This document shows positions 25,389-33,149 of a DNA stretch of 47,606 bases, piece by piece. Below the pieces are notes generated by a model, which had not been told where the DNA came from, made no database searches, and saw nothing but the letters and a program-made list of their open reading frames with translations. Every line of letters starts with the position of its first letter. Positions within the stretch are counted from its first letter, which is position 1. Both the position numbers and the translations under genes were made by a program. Source of the stretch: Pseudomonas sp. CHM02 (GTDB taxonomy: Bacteria > Pseudomonadota > Gammaproteobacteria > Pseudomonadales > Pseudomonadaceae); the NCBI RefSeq assembly GCF_000612585.1, contig NZ_JFCA01000052.1, forward strand, positions 1 through 47,606, given 5' to 3'.

Positions 25389-27980
25389 ATGTTGAATGCG
25401 TCGAAGATCAAAAATACGCTCCGTCCGAGCCTCTTTGGCGGAATGATGTCCCTGGCGGGAACAGTATTGGGTGCTGGCGATATTGAGTTTAATACCGAGG
25501 TGCTTGATCTCAGTGATCGCACCAATATTGACTTGTCTCAGTTTGCACGCAGCGGCTTTATTCTGCCGGGCACTTATTCGATGGTTGTACAGATCAATAG
25601 CCAGCCTATTGCTGAACAACCGGTGGCGTTTTATCCCCCCGATGATGATCCCAAGGGAAGCCAGGCGTGTTTGTCGCAAGGCCTGGTGGAACAGTTGGGC
25701 CTCAAAGAATCCGATGCTGCCAAACTTACATGGTGGAAGGGTGGAGAGTGCCTGGATATTCAAGGCTTGCCGGGTATGGAAGTGAGCGGCGATCTGGCGA
25801 CCTCCACGCTGAACATCAACCTCCCTCACGCCTACCTTGAATACAGCACCATCAATTGGGACCCGCCCTCGCGCTGGGATGACGGGGTGCCTGGGTTGTT
25901 GATTGACTACAACATGACGGCGCAATCGAGTTACCAAAGGGACGACGGCACCCGCAATGACATCAGTGGTAACGGAACACTGGGGGCCAATGCCGGAGCC
26001 TGGCGCTTGAGGGCGGACTGGCAGGGGCGTGTCGACAAAGACCGCGAGCGCGTGTCCAAGCGTGCGAAGCTGGAGTGGAGTCGCTACTACGCTTACCGCG
26101 CCATTCCTGCGCTGAAGGCGCGCCTTGTAGTGGGAGAGAGCTACCTGTATTCGGACCTGTTCGACAGCTTCCGTTTTACCGGTGCTGCACTCAACTCCGA
26201 TGAAAGCCAGTTGCCGCCCAACTTGCGTGGTTATGCGCCGGAAGTTGTCGGGGTCGCCAAAACCAATGCAAAGGTCATCATCAGCCAGCAGGGCCGCGTG
26301 TTGTATGAAACGCTGGTCGCGGCAGGGCCTTTTCGCATTCAGGACCTTAACGACGCGGTCACCGGCAGGCTGGACGTGCGAGTGGAAGAGCAGGACGGTT
26401 CGGTACACACCTCCCAGGTCGATACCGCGGGCGTTCCCTACCTGACGCGTCCTGGACAGGTTCGTTACAAACTGGCGACGGGAAGACCCTCCAATCTTCA
26501 GTACGGCGCCGATGGCGACTTTTTCGGCAGTGGCGAGTTCTCGTGGGGCGTGAGCAATGGCTGGTCGCTGTTCGGCGGCGCCATCACCGATAACAACTAC
26601 CGTGCGTTATCGGCCGGGATCGGTCGTGACCTGTTGGCGTTCGGCGCAATATCGCTGGACGCGACTCAGTCCCACGCAACGGTGTGGAATGAGGCGCTCT
26701 CGGGCAAGTCCTACCGCCTTCAATACTCCAAGCATTTCGAGGAGTACGACAGCCAGGTCACGTTCGCCGGCTACCGGTTTTCCGAGAAGAACTACCTGAG
26801 CATGAGCGAATACCTGGATGCTCGCCATTACGGCCGCAACGGCGAACTCGCCGGGCTCGACGAGAACGGGGATTGGAAACCCATCGGCGGCAGCAAGGCC
26901 CTTTATACGGCGACGGTCAACAAGCAGTTTCGTGATCTGGGCGCCACCGTCTATGCCAGCTACAACAAACAAACGTACTGGGAGCGGCCGGCTACGCAGC
27001 GCTGGAACGTGTCGGTGTCACGCTACTTCAATGTGGGTACCGTCAAGAACCTGAGCTTGACCCTGAACCTGTACCGCACGCAGGACTACAACTTTAAGGA
27101 CAACGGCATGGCGCTGACGGTCAGCCTGCCACTGGGGCGCACCGGCACACTGTCGATGGACGCTAACAGAACCACCGGCGATAACCGTTTTTCGACGCGC
27201 TACAGCGATCGCCTCGATGAGCGCAACAGCTACCAGCTTACGGCGAGTAACAAAGCTGCCAGTGGTTATCTGAGTCATATCGGTGACCAGGCCGATATCA
27301 ATCTTGCCGCCAGTCAGCAAGAAGGCAATTACACCACCCTCAGTGTGTCTGCTCGCGGCGGTGGCACGCTCACGCCTTATGGCGCGGCGCTGCATCGCAC
27401 CAACAGTACCGGCGGAACCCGCTTGATGGTGGATACCGGTGGCGTGTCCGATGTGCCGGTGCGCGGCTACGGCACGCCAACCCGCAGCAATACCTTTGGC
27501 AAAGCGGTCATTTCCGACATCAGCAGCTACCAGCGCACGGCGGCCAGTGTCGATCTGGAGAGTTTGCCGAGCAATGTCGAAGCCACTCAATCCGTCACGC
27601 AACTGACGCTGACCGAAGGGGCGATCGGTTATCGATCCCTGGACGTGATCGCCGGTGAGAAGGCCATGGTTGTGCTTCGTCTGCCGGATGGCAGTTCGCC
27701 GCCCTTCGGCGCGGTGGTGAAGAACACCAAACAGCAAGACACCGGGATTGTGAATGACGGCGGTCATGTCTACCTGAGCGGCATTCGGGCAGGCGAGGCG
27801 ATGGTCGTCAGTTGGGGGGGGATCGAGCGATGCATCCTCACCCTCCCGGTCACCTTGCCTGCTGATGCCTTGACCGATGCCCTGCAATTGGGCTGCCAGA
27901 TGGTGGCCACTGATCAATCCTCGCCCGAGCCAGCCTCGCTGACCGGAACGCCCATCGATACGGAGAACACATCCTCATGA
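25389..27980 (+). CDS. PapC/FimD family outer-membrane usher
   Basis: The 863-residue usher of the classical chaperone-usher family has a signal peptide (about 1-29). The N-terminal domain (IEFNTEVLDLSDRTNIDLSQF) recruits chaperone-subunit complexes. The barrel and plug region includes GYAPEVVGVAKTNAKVIISQ, a standard usher signature, and the C-terminal domains contain the disulphide pair CILTLP ... LGCQM. Length is normal. It is unrelated at clade level to the usher at 14504. The ribosome site is weak (GGGTTG). Its stop overlaps the chaperone start by ATGA. Confidence 0.95.
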   Translation: MLNASKIKNTLRPSLFGGMMSLAGTVLGAGDIEFNTEVLDLSDRTNIDLSQFARSGFILPGTYSMVVQINSQPIAEQPVAFYPPDDDPKGSQACLSQGLVEQLGLKESDAAKLTWWKGGECLDIQGLPGMEVSGDLATSTLNINLPHAYLEYSTINWDPPSRWDDGVPGLLIDYNMTAQSSYQRDDGTRNDISGNGTLGANAGAWRLRADWQGRVDKDRERVSKRAKLEWSRYYAYRAIPALKARLVVGESYLYSDLFDSFRFTGAALNSDESQLPPNLRGYAPEVVGVAKTNAKVIISQQGRVLYETLVAAGPFRIQDLNDAVTGRLDVRVEEQDGSVHTSQVDTAGVPYLTRPGQVRYKLATGRPSNLQYGADGDFFGSGEFSWGVSNGWSLFGGAITDNNYRALSAGIGRDLLAFGAISLDATQSHATVWNEALSGKSYRLQYSKHFEEYDSQVTFAGYRFSEKNYLSMSEYLDARHYGRNGELAGLDENGDWKPIGGSKALYTATVNKQFRDLGATVYASYNKQTYWERPATQRWNVSVSRYFNVGTVKNLSLTLNLYRTQDYNFKDNGMALTVSLPLGRTGTLSMDANRTTGDNRFSTRYSDRLDERNSYQLTASNKAASGYLSHIGDQADINLAASQQEGNYTTLSVSARGGGTLTPYGAALHRTNSTGGTRLMVDTGGVSDVPVRGYGTPTRSNTFGKAVISDISSYQRTAASVDLESLPSNVEATQSVTQLTLTEGAIGYRSLDVIAGEKAMVVLRLPDGSSPPFGAVVKNTKQQDTGIVNDGGHVYLSGIRAGEAMVVSWGGIERCILTLPVTLPADALTDALQLGCQMVATDQSSPEPASLTGTPIDTENTSS

Positions 27981-28738
27981 TGCTGAACACGCGCCTCACA
28001 CTCCAGGCTTTCATGCTGCTGGCCCTGGGCTTGAGCCAGGGCGCCAACGCCGCTGTCGGCCTGGATCGTACCCGAGTGATTTTTGATGGTGGCAAAGACG
28101 CCACCAGCGTGAACATCACCAACAACAATACCCAGTTGCCGTATCTGGCTCAGGGCTGGATCGAGGATGAGGCGGGTAAAAAAATCGCCTCGCCCTTGAT
28201 CGTGTTGCCGCCGGTTCAACGCCTGGAGCCTGGGAAGCAGAGCCAGGTGAAAGTGCAGGCGCTGCCTGCGGCCAAGGCCTTGCCACAGGATCGGGAGACG
28301 GTCTTCTACTTCAACCTGAGGGAAATTCCGCCGCGCAGCGATAAGGCCAACACCCTGCAGATTGCGCTGCAAACCCGGGTCAAATTGTTTTACCGGCCGC
28401 AGGCCATTACCCCGAGCCAGCAAGACGTGTCCAACCCTTGGCAGGAAAAACTCACCCTGACCCTCGAAGGCGAGCATTACCGGGTGAATAACCCTACGCC
28501 TTACTACGTGACCCTGGTGGATGCGCGCACCACCAAGGACGGCAAAACCGTGCCGGGCTTTGAGCCGCTGATGGTCCCGCCAAAAGGCGCGCTGACCCTT
28601 GGGCCAACGGCCAAGGTACTCGGCACGACGCCCCATCTGGCCTACGTGAATGACTACGGCGGACGCCCGCTGCTGGCCTTCAACTGCAGTGGCGACACCT
28701 GCACAGTGAACGCGCAAGTACCCGCGCCTGGTAAGTAG
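27977..28738 (+). CDS. PapD-type periplasmic fimbrial chaperone
   Basis: The 253-residue chaperone has a signal peptide ending NANA (about residue 25). The PapD fold is clear: VGLDRTRVIFDGG with the Arg8 equivalent, YLAQGWIED, FYFNLREIPP, the G1 strand IALQTRVKLFYRP with the Lys112 equivalent, and GGRPLLAFNC near the end. The Cys pair FNCSGDTC lies in domain 2. ATG 27977 overlaps the usher stop; ATG 27980 is an alternative. It binds the six pilins and two adhesins of this operon in the periplasm. Confidence 0.95.
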   Translation: MMLNTRLTLQAFMLLALGLSQGANAAVGLDRTRVIFDGGKDATSVNITNNNTQLPYLAQGWIEDEAGKKIASPLIVLPPVQRLEPGKQSQVKVQALPAAKALPQDRETVFYFNLREIPPRSDKANTLQIALQTRVKLFYRPQAITPSQQDVSNPWQEKLTLTLEGEHYRVNNPTPYYVTLVDARTTKDGKTVPGFEPLMVPPKGALTLGPTAKVLGTTPHLAYVNDYGGRPLLAFNCSGDTCTVNAQVPAPGK

Positions 28739-28759
28739 CGCCTGCTGCTGGAGAACGTC

Positions 28760-29332
28760 ATGAAGTTGCACATTGTGAAGGGGTTGGGCGGCCTGTTACT
28801 GGCTTTTGTCGGGCGCGTGTACGCCGAGGATGTCGAAGGCATGAACGGGATGTTGAACATTACCGGGTCCATGCATGAAACCCCTTGCAGCCTGGAGATG
28901 ACCTCGCTGCATCAGACCGTCGAGCTAGGCTCGGTGTCGACCAGCCAGTTGCAACGGCCCGGCGATCAGGCAAAACCCGTGGCGGTCCAACTGCTTTTTA
29001 CCGATTGCCACCGCACTGCCGGCAGCATCCGGAGTGAGCGTACGGGGAACCTGACCTGGAGTGCCTTTCAACCTGTGCTGTCGGTGGCGTTTCTTGCGCC
29101 CGCCGATGCCGATGATCCACGGCTGGTCAAAGTGCAAGGCGTCACCGGAATGGGCCTGCAGTTGACCGATGCGCTGGGACGGGATGTACAGCTGGGATCC
29201 AGGGGCGAACCGTTGTTTTTGCCCCTGGGCGGTAACACCCAGACCTGGCTCGTACAGCCCACACGCACCTCCGCGCCGTTGACCAGCGGGGCGTACCGGG
29301 CCGTGGTGGATTTCAGGCTCAATTATGAGTAA
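28760..29332 (+). CDS. Minor fimbrial subunit
   Basis: A 190-residue precursor with signal peptide to about residue 22 (VYA). The pilin disulphide joins ETPCSL and FTDCHR. The AYRAVVDFRLNYE tail with penultimate Tyr marks it as a Pap/Fim-type subunit. The region between conserved blocks is longer than in shaft pilins, as in PapK/PapH-type adaptors. GGAGAA precedes the ATG. It follows the chaperone by 21 bases and is nearly joined to the next subunit gene. Confidence 0.85.
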   Translation: MKLHIVKGLGGLLLAFVGRVYAEDVEGMNGMLNITGSMHETPCSLEMTSLHQTVELGSVSTSQLQRPGDQAKPVAVQLLFTDCHRTAGSIRSERTGNLTWSAFQPVLSVAFLAPADADDPRLVKVQGVTGMGLQLTDALGRDVQLGSRGEPLFLPLGGNTQTWLVQPTRTSAPLTSGAYRAVVDFRLNYE

Positions 29333-29342
29333 GGGCAGAACG

Positions 29343-29837
29343 ATGGCAACGTCAACCGGCCTGCGGGCCATGTTTATCGGTAGCGGCCTGTTGTGGGCTG
29401 TGAGCCAGGGAGTGCAGGCCGAAACCAGCCTGACGATCCGTGCGGTCATCATCGCACCGCCACCGTGTGTGATTAACAACGGCACGACGCTCAATGTGCC
29501 GTTTGGCAATGACCTTCTGACGTCACGGATTGACGGGGTCAATTACCGTCGAGGCGTGCCTTATACCATCCGGTGTGATTCCCCTTTCAGCAACGCGATG
29601 ACCCTGGAACTCAAGGGCACGGGGGCGGCGTTTGATAACCGCGTGCTGGTCACCCGTAAACCCGACCTTGGGATAAAGCTGTTCGTGAATGGCGCCGACT
29701 GGCCGCTCAATACCGCCGTGAATTTTACCCATCCAACTTTTCCGGTGGTGCAGGCGGTACCGGTCAAGCGTGCGGGCAGCAAGCTGACGGGAGGGGCATT
29801 TGATGCGACCGCCACTCTGGTGGTCGATTATCGATGA
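29343..29837 (+). CDS. Minor fimbrial subunit (FimF/FimG-like)
   Basis: The 164-residue precursor from ATG 29343 has a signal peptide ending VQA. The mature part opens ETSLTIRAVIIAPPPCVINN, with the PPPC motif of FimF/FimG/PapF adaptors, pairs with TIRCD, and ends ATLVVDYR. AAGGGCAG lies before ATG 29343. ATG 29325 overlaps the preceding gene by 8 bases and gives a longer charged leader, so it is less likely. It is clearly paralogous to the next gene (shared RRGVPYTI and RRGVSYTI). Confidence 0.85.
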   Translation: MATSTGLRAMFIGSGLLWAVSQGVQAETSLTIRAVIIAPPPCVINNGTTLNVPFGNDLLTSRIDGVNYRRGVPYTIRCDSPFSNAMTLELKGTGAAFDNRVLVTRKPDLGIKLFVNGADWPLNTAVNFTHPTFPVVQAVPVKRAGSKLTGGAFDATATLVVDYR

Positions 29838-29850
29838 AGAGGAATGAGCA

Positions 29851-30330
29851 ATGACAGTTTGGCAGCAGCGAGCGTTGCTCGCCGTGTGTTCCATCGGCCT
29901 CTGCAGCGGTGCGTCGGCGAACTTGAGTTTCAGCGGAACGTTGAACGAGCCTCCGCCCTGCACGATTGACGCCGGCAACACGATTGAGGTCGATTTTGGC
30001 GATGTCGGGATCAAGCGAGTCGACGGTGTGAGATACCGCAGGGGCGTCAGTTACACCATCAGCTGTGGCCCCGCCACGCTGCCGTGGGAGCTGAAGTTGA
30101 GCGTCAACGGTACACCCACGGCGTTCGACGCCTCGGCGGTACAGACCAGTGTGCCCGCGTTGGGTATTCGGGTGTATCGCAACAGCGTGCCATTTGCGCT
30201 CAATACACCATTGAACATCACGCTGTCGTCACCGCCGGTATTGGAAGTCGTGCCCGTCAAACAGCCAGGTGCAACGCTGGTCCCCGCCAGGTTTGCAGCG
30301 GTGGCCACACTGTTGGCCGAATACCAGTAG
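29851..30330 (+). CDS. Minor fimbrial subunit (FimF/FimG-like paralogue)
   Basis: A 159-residue precursor with signal peptide ending SASA. It has PPPCTIDAGNTIEVDFGDV, RYRRGVSYTISC and the ATLLAEYQ tail. It resembles the preceding gene and also the pilin domains of the two adhesins (CTINNNNPIVINFGNV), so these tip proteins form one subfamily. GAGGAATG precedes the start. It is probably a tip-fibrillum adaptor that joins shaft to adhesin. Confidence 0.86.
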   Translation: MTVWQQRALLAVCSIGLCSGASANLSFSGTLNEPPPCTIDAGNTIEVDFGDVGIKRVDGVRYRRGVSYTISCGPATLPWELKLSVNGTPTAFDASAVQTSVPALGIRVYRNSVPFALNTPLNITLSSPPVLEVVPVKQPGATLVPARFAAVATLLAEYQ

Positions 30331-30341
30331 GAGCTGAGTCT

Positions 30342-30890
30342 ATGCGACATGAAAGGGATCATAAACGGTGGTCATGTGCCTGGCTGGGGTTACTGCTGGC
30401 CTTGGGCTCGATGCCAAAGGGGGAGGCGGCGAACAACCTGAGTTTCAAGGGCAACCTGGTGGCAGAAGCGTGCACGATCCGCCCCGGTGACGAGGCCATC
30501 ACCCTGGAACTCTGGGACGTGACCAGCAAGCACCTCTACATCAACACCCGCACGCCGGGCAAGCGCTTCAACGTGCACCTGGAGGACTGCGACACCACGA
30601 TTGGCAAGACGGTCACCATCACGTTAGGCGGCAGGGAAAACATGGCACTCCCCGGTTTGTTCGCGCTGGACGGTGGAAGTGGCGCCTCGGGTATCGGGCT
30701 CGGTGTAGAGACCCTGAACAACAAGCCGTTGCCCCTGAATACGGTCAGCGATGAACAGGTGTTGAGCAATGGCAGCAATGTGATCGAACTCAAGGCCTAT
30801 GTGCAGGGCGAGCCCAATGCTATCCGGGATCAAACCATCGGGCCCGGTACTTACACGGTGACCTCTACGTTTACGCTGGACTATCCGTAG
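30342..30890 (+). CDS. Fimbrial subunit (shaft-like)
   Basis: AGGAG at 30329-30333 and the signal peptide set the start at ATG 30342, giving 182 residues. A longer frame from 30084 runs inside the previous gene and is rejected. The mature part has AEACTIRPG and LEDCDTT cysteines, AYVQGEPNAI and a TLDYP tail. It is closer to the first-position pilin (24236) than to the adaptors (similar GSGASGIGLGVETLN and AYVQG blocks), so it may be a second shaft-type pilin. Confidence 0.86.
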   Translation: MRHERDHKRWSCAWLGLLLALGSMPKGEAANNLSFKGNLVAEACTIRPGDEAITLELWDVTSKHLYINTRTPGKRFNVHLEDCDTTIGKTVTITLGGRENMALPGLFALDGGSGASGIGLGVETLNNKPLPLNTVSDEQVLSNGSNVIELKAYVQGEPNAIRDQTIGPGTYTVTSTFTLDYP

Positions 30891-30989
30891 TCCTGAAACG
30901 ACCTCAGGCAAACCTTCAATGTCTTCTTGGCGGCTTCAAAACACGGGCTGAGTGTTCGTGGGCGGTGCCTAAGTAAAAAGCGATGAGAT

Positions 30990-31067
30990 ATGAAAATGAA
31001 ACGACTATGTGCCGCCAGTCTGTTTCTTGTCCTGACGAGCCTTGCGACAAAACGACGAGAGATCAAA
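30990..31067 (+). pseudogene. Relic 5' end of a third adhesin copy (signal peptide only)
   Basis: ATG 30990 opens MKMKRLCAASLFLVLTSLAT, a signal-peptide-like stretch starting MKRLCAAS that parallels MKRLYGAV of the intact adhesins. At DNA level ATGAAACGACT is shared. It runs in frame into the next adhesin start at 31068. I read it as the remnant of an ancestral copy joined at the duplication breakpoint. It could also be the real start, giving a tandem signal sequence. Confidence 0.45.
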
Positions 31068-32024
31068 ATGAAACGACTTTATGGCGCCGTGGTGCTTGTC
31101 GCCTTGATGGGTGTGACTGTGACTGCGCAGGCTGTCGACTGTCGGGTTAATGGAGGCCCTTGGCAAAACGGCAATCCAAACCTGCAGGTTCCCGTTACGG
31201 TGACCCTGAGCGCGGACCGCACCAGGATCATGATGGAAGGGGCAAGGCTGGAGTGCCGATTTACCTACAGCGGAGGCCCTGCTTGGCATGAGGATTACTG
31301 GGCATCTGGCAACGCGGCAGGTAGCGCGTGGACGCCCGGTCCCAAGTTTGCCGGCGAACGTTCTGGTTTGCGAATCAACGGGGCTTTCTACAACACCCCG
31401 GTTCCGGCGAGTATTCGGATCGTCACGGTGCCCAACAACGGCGTTTTCTATCCGATCAATGTCACACCCTATATTCTGCTGCGCAACAATCCGTCGAACC
31501 CGATCGATGTTCGAGTCGGGGATACGCTCGGGATTCTGCGCCTCACTGCCACGAACAACTACAACCAGAGTACGGCGAGGATCTCGGTGACGTACACCGC
31601 CGCCAACAACTTCACCATCTCTCCATCAACCTGCACGATCAACAATAACAACCCGATCGTGATCAATTTCGGCAACGTACACCAGCGCGCCATCGGCACC
31701 GATCCACTGACAACCACCATCCGTAGAGACCAGCGGCTCAACTATTCATGCCCGGATGGCGGCATCAACACGCCAATCACCATTACCTACAAAGGCACTC
31801 GCTCTTCGTTCGACTCACGCCTGCTCGTGATGAGCAATCCGGACGTGGGCACCGCCATGGTCCGGGCGGGCTCTGCGGTGCAAGTCAACGGTTCATTCCT
31901 GACCCGTATCACCAATAGCGGGGGCGGGGACGATGTAACGTTCACGCTGGTTCGATGCGCGGGGTCACTGCCTGCTGCCGGCCCCATCAGCGGCAGCGGT
32001 GTGCTCGTGATGGGGGTGCCGTGA
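31049..32024 (+). repeat. Tandem duplication unit 1 (adhesin)
   Basis: A 976-base unit beginning AAAACGACGAGAG and ending with the adhesin stop codon. It is repeated at 32127-33102 with identical length and a constant offset of 1078 bases. Homology stops abruptly on both sides. Confidence 0.92.
31068..32024 (+). CDS. Two-domain fimbrial tip adhesin, copy 1
   Basis: The 318-residue precursor has signal peptide MKRLYGAVVLVALMGVTVTAQA. The mature N-terminal half (about 23-180) carries one Cys pair (VDCRVN, LECRF) and is a putative receptor-binding domain like FimH/PapG. The C-terminal pilin domain begins NNFTISPSTCTINN, has NYSCPDGG as its second Cys and ends GSGVLVMGVP. The start is placed at 31068 by analogy with copy 2; the in-frame ATG at 30990 adds a relic signal sequence. 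The copy differs from copy 2 at 18 residues, 16 of them between 138 and 173. Cys297 (FTLVRCAGS) is a fifth, unpaired cysteine that is Arg in copy 2. Last-but-one position in the operon fits a tip adhesin. Receptor unknown. Confidence 0.85.
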   Translation: MKRLYGAVVLVALMGVTVTAQAVDCRVNGGPWQNGNPNLQVPVTVTLSADRTRIMMEGARLECRFTYSGGPAWHEDYWASGNAAGSAWTPGPKFAGERSGLRINGAFYNTPVPASIRIVTVPNNGVFYPINVTPYILLRNNPSNPIDVRVGDTLGILRLTATNNYNQSTARISVTYTAANNFTISPSTCTINNNNPIVINFGNVHQRAIGTDPLTTTIRRDQRLNYSCPDGGINTPITITYKGTRSSFDSRLLVMSNPDVGTAMVRAGSAVQVNGSFLTRITNSGGGDDVTFTLVRCAGSLPAAGPISGSGVLVMGVP

Positions 32025-32126
32025 CCCGAGATAGGGTTAAGGCCGAAGCCACCTCAGTCAAACTTCAACCCTCTCTCGAGCGGCGCAAGGCACAGATATA
32101 TTTGTGGAGGGCGGCGTCTGGGGAGA

Positions 32127-33102
32127 AAAACGACGAGAGATCAAAATGAAACGACTTTATGGCGCCGTGGTGCTTGTCGCCTTGATGGGTGTGACTGTGA
32201 CTGCGCAGGCTGTCGACTGTCGGGTTAATGGAGGCCCTTGGCAAAACGGCAATCCAAACCTGCAGGTTCCCGTTACGGTGACCCTGAGCGCGGACCGCAC
32301 CAGGATCATGATGGAAGGGGCAAGGCTGGAGTGCCGATTTACTTACAGCGGAGGCCCTGCTTGGCATGAGGATTACTGGGCATCTGGCAACGCGGCAGGT
32401 AGCGCGTGGACGCCCGGTCCCAAGTTTGCCGGCGAACGTTCTGGTTTGCGAATCAACGGGGCTTTCTACAACACCCCGGTTCCGGCGGGTATTCGGATCG
32501 TCACGGTGCCCAACAACGGCGTTTTCTATCCGATCAATGTCACTCCCTATATTCTGGTACGTAACTATCCGGCCAACCCGATCGATGTTCGAATAGGCGA
32601 TAATCTCGGGCTGTTACGTCTCACCAGTTCCAACAATTATGACGCTACCCGACCACAACTCACCGTCACCTACACCGCTGCCAACAACTTCACCATCTCC
32701 CCATCAACCTGCACGATCAACAATAACAACCCGATCGTGATCAATTTCGGCAACGTACACCAGCGCGCCATCGGCACCGATCCACTGACAACCACCATCC
32801 GTAGAGACCAGCGGCTCAACTATTCATGCCCGGATGGCGGCATCAACACGCCAATCACCATTACCTACAAAGGCACTCGCTCTTCGTTCGATTCACGCCT
32901 GCTTGTGATGAGCAATCCGGACGTGGGCACCGCCATGGTTCGAGCGGGCTCGGCGGTGCAAGTCAACGGTTCATTCCTGACCCGCATCACCAACAGCGGG
33001 GGCGGGGACGATGTAACGTTCACGCTGGTTCGACGCGCGGGGTCACTGCCTGCTGCCGGCCCCATCAGCGGCAGCGGTGTGCTCGTGATGGGGGTGCCGT
33101 GA
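32127..33102 (+). repeat. Tandem duplication unit 2 (adhesin)
   Basis: Second copy of the 976-base unit at 31049-32024, without indels. Differences are scattered and few except for a dense cluster at about 32544-32680 and a lighter one near 32891-33033. Confidence 0.92.
32146..33102 (+). CDS. Two-domain fimbrial tip adhesin, copy 2
   Basis: The 318-residue precursor has the same signal peptide and domain layout as copy 1 (31068). The segment before the pilin domain differs: YILVRNYPANPIDVRIGDN and SSNNYDATRPQLTVTY replace YILLRNNPSNPIDVRVGDT and ATNNYNQSTARISVTY. Many synonymous changes accompany these, so the block looks imported or strongly diversified rather than randomly mutated. It has four mature cysteines, all paired, with Arg297. 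The ribosome region (GAGAGATC) is identical to copy 1. A start at 32104 would lack a signal peptide at the N-terminus and is rejected. It ends the fimbrial island; 47 bases separate it from a convergent gene, and no clear terminator is visible. Confidence 0.87.
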   Translation: MKRLYGAVVLVALMGVTVTAQAVDCRVNGGPWQNGNPNLQVPVTVTLSADRTRIMMEGARLECRFTYSGGPAWHEDYWASGNAAGSAWTPGPKFAGERSGLRINGAFYNTPVPAGIRIVTVPNNGVFYPINVTPYILVRNYPANPIDVRIGDNLGLLRLTSSNNYDATRPQLTVTYTAANNFTISPSTCTINNNNPIVINFGNVHQRAIGTDPLTTTIRRDQRLNYSCPDGGINTPITITYKGTRSSFDSRLLVMSNPDVGTAMVRAGSAVQVNGSFLTRITNSGGGDDVTFTLVRRAGSLPAAGPISGSGVLVMGVP

Positions 33103-33149
33103 AGCCCGCCTGAAGCTAAGCCCCCTGGCCGGTTCGACAACCCACGCAG

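Noticed and set aside
13892..33102. Prophage or integrative element
   Set aside because: No integrase, phage structural gene, tRNA or flanking direct repeat could be seen; the contents are fimbrial genes plus one giant protein.
31049..33102. Assembly artefact producing the adhesin duplication
   Set aside because: The copies differ in a dense, frame-preserving block with many synonymous changes and have different flanks, which an assembly error would not create.
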